Shown here in pieces: positions 60,335 through 64,000 of a stretch of DNA of 64,000 bases. The DNA is from Halichoerus grypus (taxonomy: Eukaryota; Chordata; Mammalia; Carnivora; Phocidae). The notes under the pieces are model-generated. The model was not told where the DNA came from. It made no database searches and saw only the letters and a program-made list of their open reading frames with translations. The stretch covers positions 36,342,603 to 36,406,602 of the forward strand of contig NC_135715.1 in the NCBI RefSeq assembly GCF_964656455.1, given 5' to 3'. A program made the position numbers and the translations under genes. Within the stretch, counting starts at the first letter, position 1. Each line of letters begins with the position of its first letter.

Positions 60335-60553
60335 GGGCCACCTGGGTGACTGTCAGTTAAGTGTCTGCCTTCGGCTCAGCTCATGATCTCGGGGTCCTGG
60401 GATTGGCTCAGGTCATGATCTCAGGGTTCTGGGATCGAGCCACACATTGGGTTTCCCTGCTCAGTAGGGAGTCTGCTCCTTGCCCCTCCCCTGCTTGTGC
60501 GTACTCTGTCTCTCAAATAAATAAAATCTTTAAAAATAAATTAAAGTAAAATA
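60335..60553 (+). mobile_element. SINEC copy with internal duplication
   Basis: Sense SINE with a mutated head (GGGCCACCTGGGTGACTGTC). The B-box-side segment beginning GGCTCAGCTCATGATCTC (60373-60404) is repeated as GGCTCAGGTCATGATCTC (60405-60436). The flanking word TGTTTTGTTATTTT / TGTTTTGTTATCTT is its target duplication. Confidence 0.9.
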
Positions 60554-60570
60554 AAATGTTTTGTTATCTT

Positions 60571-61023
60571 AAGGCATAAAGAAAATTTTAAAAGAAACAT
60601 GGTAAAGAATTTATTACATTCTTTTATCTTCATTTTCAGAAATTATACAGGAATTATATAGAAATTATACTAGGATTATTATTATTTTTTTTTTATGGGA
60701 AACAGTGATAGAAAGAAGTTGTAAAATCTACGGACAGAACTGTGATATGACCAAAAATGATTCCATTGAATCAATAGTTTAGCATAAGACCATTATGTAA
60801 TTCAAACAAGTTGTAGATGTGTATCTATTTTGATCATTAGTGTCTGCCAAAAAGATAAAATAATGTAGTTAAATTACTACTCCCTTTGGTTTTCTGCCAC
60901 ATTTTCTTTAAGAAAAATAAATGTGACAAGAGTGTTTTCACATCTTAATTTGTACATTGTCTTGGGCAGGTTATATGTTGGATTAGTAGTAAATGGTGAC
61001 TATTTGATTTTATGTTTTATCAG
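60571..61023. other. Intron before exon B
   Basis: AT-rich; ends in the moderately pyrimidine-rich acceptor TTTGATTTTATGTTTTATCAG. Confidence 0.6.
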
Positions 61024-61248
61024 GAGCTACAACCATAGAGAAATATGACCTCAGAACAAATTTGTGGATCCAGGCAGGGATGATGAACGGCAGGAGATTG
61101 CAGTTTGGTGTGGCTGTTATTGATGACAAACTCTTTGTAATTGGAGGTCGAGATGGCTTAAAGACATTGAACACTGTTGAATGTTACAATCCCAAAACCA
61201 AGACTTGGACTGTTTTACCACCAATGTCAACACATAGACATGGTCTAG
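61024..61248 (+). CDS. KLHL1: KLHL1 internal exon B: Kelch repeats 1-2
   Basis: The exon starts after TTTTATCAG (AG at 61022-61023). Its first two bases GA complete the glycine codon opened by the last G of exon A, giving ...[17 protein letters not shown]. It ends at CTAG before the strong donor GTAAGA at 61249. It adds 74 complete codons and leaves one base, so it is again phase 1. The peptide contains the outer strand of Kelch repeat 1 ([11 protein letters not shown]), then repeat 2 with its signature order: FVIGGRDG (double glycine), VECYNPKT (tyrosine) and W in [10 protein letters not shown]. The segment [20 protein letters not shown] separates KLHL1 from KLHL4 and KLHL5 as I remember them. 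No stop codon, frameshift or missing Kelch glycine is visible, so the gene looks intact here. The next exon, starting in repeat 3, is not in the window. Confidence 0.94.
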
Positions 61249-64000
61249 GTAAGATCTCTTACTTTACTGATACTATTTTTAGAACATTTATTGATAGTGA
61301 AAATGTATGTTAAAATATAGTATTACTGTCATCAATTATCATTAACTTTAGGTAAATTACAGGCTTATTTGGAGCATTTTTGAGTTCTTAACATTTTCCT
61401 GGGTTGATCAATGTGCATTAAACTGTGGAGAAAGATGTTAAAGATACCAAAATAAGTAAGCCTCAAGCTATCCTAAAGTTTTCACAATCTGACATTCATA
61501 CACTATGTAAAGTTCAATAAAAAAAAAAAAAAAAGTAGAACTATCACAGAAAGGCCAGAGTAATGCAGCCCAGAGGAAGAAATGGTTAATGTGCATTGAG
61601 AAAAATTTAAAATTGAGGTGGCTCACTTCCACATTGCTGGATAGACAAGCCTAACCATTCTTTTGCATGTAAGTAATCCCACCTTGAAAACTTTATGGGG
61701 GAAGGTTTAGAGAAAGAGTAACATCTTATTTGGCACCAGGGGTCAATAATATAGGATTCAAGTGATTTCTACTATGGAGTAACCTGGAGATGGGGAGAAA
61801 TATATTGGGATTCAGAAGATCTGGGTGTGAGTCTTGAAGCTACCATATTGACATGATTTGAGGTCAGCACTTAAACTATGAGCCCTCAGTTTCTTGATTT
61901 GCCACCAGTTCAAAGTTATTAAGTAGATAAAAATCTAATGATGTAATGAATATGAAATCACTGTGTAAATTGTAAAGTTCTATACAAATATTTGAAAAAG
62001 AGGAATGTAATAATGGCTAACAGTTTCTGAATTTGTATTTTGTATCTTGGGGATTACAAAGGGAAGTGCAAATTACTTTTTTTGATGACCTGAAATATGT
62101 CAGGTAGTCAACTGTCTTTCATATTTAGAATATACACATTAGAAAGGTATCAGGGTTTAATTGCAAATCCACTGATATAGACATTCATAGGCAAGCAAAA
62201 TTATAGATCATTTAAAAAACACATATTAGTGTTTTGAGGTCTTCAGCACTGCATATCCCATTCTTGTCTACTCTACCATCAATCTAAAAAAAAAAATTAA
62301 AAAAAAATAAGTAAGTAAAATAGCTCCGAACTAAAGCAACTTACCTTTCTTATCTTCTGGTTTACCTCCCTTTTCTTCACATGAGTCATTATTAAAATAA
62401 AGAATAGTAATAAGTGTGTGAGACCTTTTCAAGTTCTAAAATTCTGTGCTCTAAATTAAAACCATATAATTTATTTAAATCACATGGAACTCAATTATGA
62501 TATGGAAAACATGAACAGCATATGATTCTTCCCAGCTAATATTTATGAGTATAAAATATTTCTTATATGATTTTTTTCAAATATATTGGAGGATTTTTGC
62601 TTTTATATCCATGTGAAAGCTGTATGTGTTGTTTTTATTATCTAGCTATCGAATTACCTATTTCTGTTGGAGTGAAATACAGAGAATAAGCACTCTGGAT
62701 TAGAATTTTTGGAATTTAATGTCTTCTCCCTTTTTGTTTTAGACAATTCAATTCTTTTCTATCAAGGTATGCTGAAGTTCAATTATGTAGGTTATTTGCA
62801 TGCCAAGAAAACATACTTCAAAATATTTCACCAAGAATACATTTTACATGATGTTAATTTCAAGTGTACAAGGTGATGGTTTGCCTCGAAATCCTATCAC
62901 ACAGGTTCTGGTCTTTTCAGGATCAAGATTGGGCAAAATGGTAACCTTGGATATTGTTTTTTAGTTTTTCATATTTGCTAAAGAGTTTATTGTAAAGGTC
63001 CATGTGGAAGTAAGGCTGCATAGTGAATTATATGAGCTAATAAGTATCAGAGATATCTGACATGTAGTACAGCATTTCTCACAAGTTTTAGTGACCCAAA
63101 AGCAAGAGTAGTCAGTATTTTCATGCCTCGGCCTTTCTTGCTTTGTGTTTTTTGTTCTGCTTCACTTCTGTCTTGAAGTGGATCACCTCTCCTCCATATC
63201 TCATGCCACTGGCTTCCTCCCTGTTTTACTTCCAAGTGATTATTGCTTCCTGTCAGTTTTTAAAAAATTCTCTACTACAATACAGCTCAAGATCTGACCT
63301 TGTTGAGTTAGTAGAGAGGCATCATGCCTGGACACAATTCTCATCTCAATGTGTTTCATAGATTGCTAGCAATGCCCAGTACACAGAAAACTACCTTCAA
63401 CTTGGATGCTAATCCAAAGTCCAATCAGCTGAAGCCAGATTGATAGCATCACAAGACACATGTTGTTCTCTGAGGAAGCTGAGTGTTTCCTTTATGATCA
63501 ATCACATTCCTTATCATCAGCTGAATCTCAGGAAGTTCATCATTCTGTGTCATACTCAACTGCAATAAATCTCCTTGGCCTAAGATTCTTGTTTCTTCAA
63601 TATTACACATCAATCTTTGATTTACCTTCTTTCTTCCAAGGACTACCATTATACTGATGTTGATATTTCTTATTTAACCCATCATATCTTTCAAGTTTAA
63701 TTTTATGTTTCCCTTTATCCCTTCCTGATAGCTAATTTTACTACTTAGTGCTACAAATTGTTCTTAATCTGTGTGCACTGTGGTATTTCTCCATTGTATT
63801 GATGCCTTGATCTTAATTAATTTTGTTTTTTACATACTATTATTCTTGTTTGGTAATTCACTATAATTGCTTTCTTCTCCATGTATTAATATCCTTTCTT
63901 ATCTCTGTGAGGCTATTTATTATGCCTATTTCAAATTCCTATCTGCCTCTTTAATTAATTCTTTTTTATTTATATGTGATCATCTTCCTTCTCTCAGCTC
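61249..64000 (+). other. KLHL1: KLHL1 downstream intron, 5' part; nothing else recognised
   Basis: The donor GTAAGA opens this intron at 61249. The rest is AT-rich sequence with short A-runs (61519-61534, 62286-62308). I see no SINE, no clear L1 and no Kelch exon. Small ORFs between 63047 and 63657 show no family resemblance. Confidence 0.75.

Larger units (their letters stand above)
26201..61023 (+). other. KLHL1: KLHL1 intron between exons A and B (34.8 kb)
   Basis: The interval is bounded by GTATAC (26201) and TTATCAG (61023) and joins two exons that are compatible in phase. It carries a full-length L1 in antisense orientation, older L1 pieces, DNA transposon fossils and more than ten SINEC copies in both orientations. 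I saw no additional Kelch-coding segment inside it on the + strand. Long introns are normal for KLHL1. Confidence 0.9.

Noticed and set aside
1..64000. CRISPR array, operon, prophage or bacterial system
   Set aside because: No regularly spaced direct repeats of CRISPR type and no prokaryotic gene layout; the window is a mammalian intron.
1..64000. SCA8-type CTG/CAG repeat or antisense gene overlapping KLHL1
   Set aside because: In humans that lies at the 5' end of KLHL1. This window covers internal Kelch exons and shows no CTG/CAG run.
61249..64000. A third KLHL1 exon
   Set aside because: No segment encodes the expected Kelch repeat 3 wording (VGGHDGW-like) with splice signals.

Overview
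This is AT-rich mammalian nuclear DNA with no bacterial or viral gene layout. The dominant short repeat is the carnivore tRNA-derived SINE (SINEC/CAN-SINE), with a GGGGCGCCTGGGTGGCTCAG head and an AAATAAATAAAATCTT tail. Its body wording differs from the dog SINEC_Cf and felid forms as I remember them. It is closest to the arctoid type (bear, seal or mustelid). I therefore read the window as a caniform, probably arctoid, carnivoran. The species cannot be fixed from the sequence alone.

The only protein-coding gene I can support is KLHL1 on the + strand, represented by two internal exons. Exon A (26014-26200) encodes the end of the BACK/linker region and the first strand of the Kelch propeller. 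Exon B (61024-61248) encodes the rest of Kelch repeat 1 and most of repeat 2. Exon A ends in phase 1 and exon B begins with the two bases that complete the codon. The window is thus about 26 kb of upstream intron, exon A, a 34.8-kb intron, exon B, and 2.7 kb of the next intron.

The introns are layered repeat deposits. Old layers include L2 LINE copies (3780-5205 on +, 6130-7060 and 13440-14060 on -), a MIR (56438-56647), old L1 tails, a Tigger1-type DNA transposon with residual transposase coding (7336-8139), a short Tigger-like MITE with clear inverted ends (48771-49099) and a hAT-like fossil (47420-47754). The younger layer is about 20 SINEC copies in both orientations, most with recognisable target-site duplications. 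The largest insertion is a full-length carnivore L1 (26962-34130, minus strand, 15-bp target-site duplication) that begins 761 bp downstream of exon A. Its ORF2 runs in one frame with four nonsense codons. ORF1 carries one nonsense codon and two compensating one-base indels, so the copy is inactive. It also has a long TTC/GAA tract in its 3' UTR and a tandem duplication of about 255 bp in its 5' UTR.

The more unusual items are: a 24-nt piece of the U6 snRNA 5' end lying between perfect 19-bp direct repeats (828-886); two SINEs inserted in series at one target, leaving three copies of that target (42581-43029); a SINE with an internal 32-bp duplication; an alternating CG/CA tract; head-to-head L1 3' ends; and one unexplained protein-like minus-strand ORF (3149-3403). 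I found no previously undescribed multi-gene system. Most stretches outside the listed features show only AT-rich intronic sequence.
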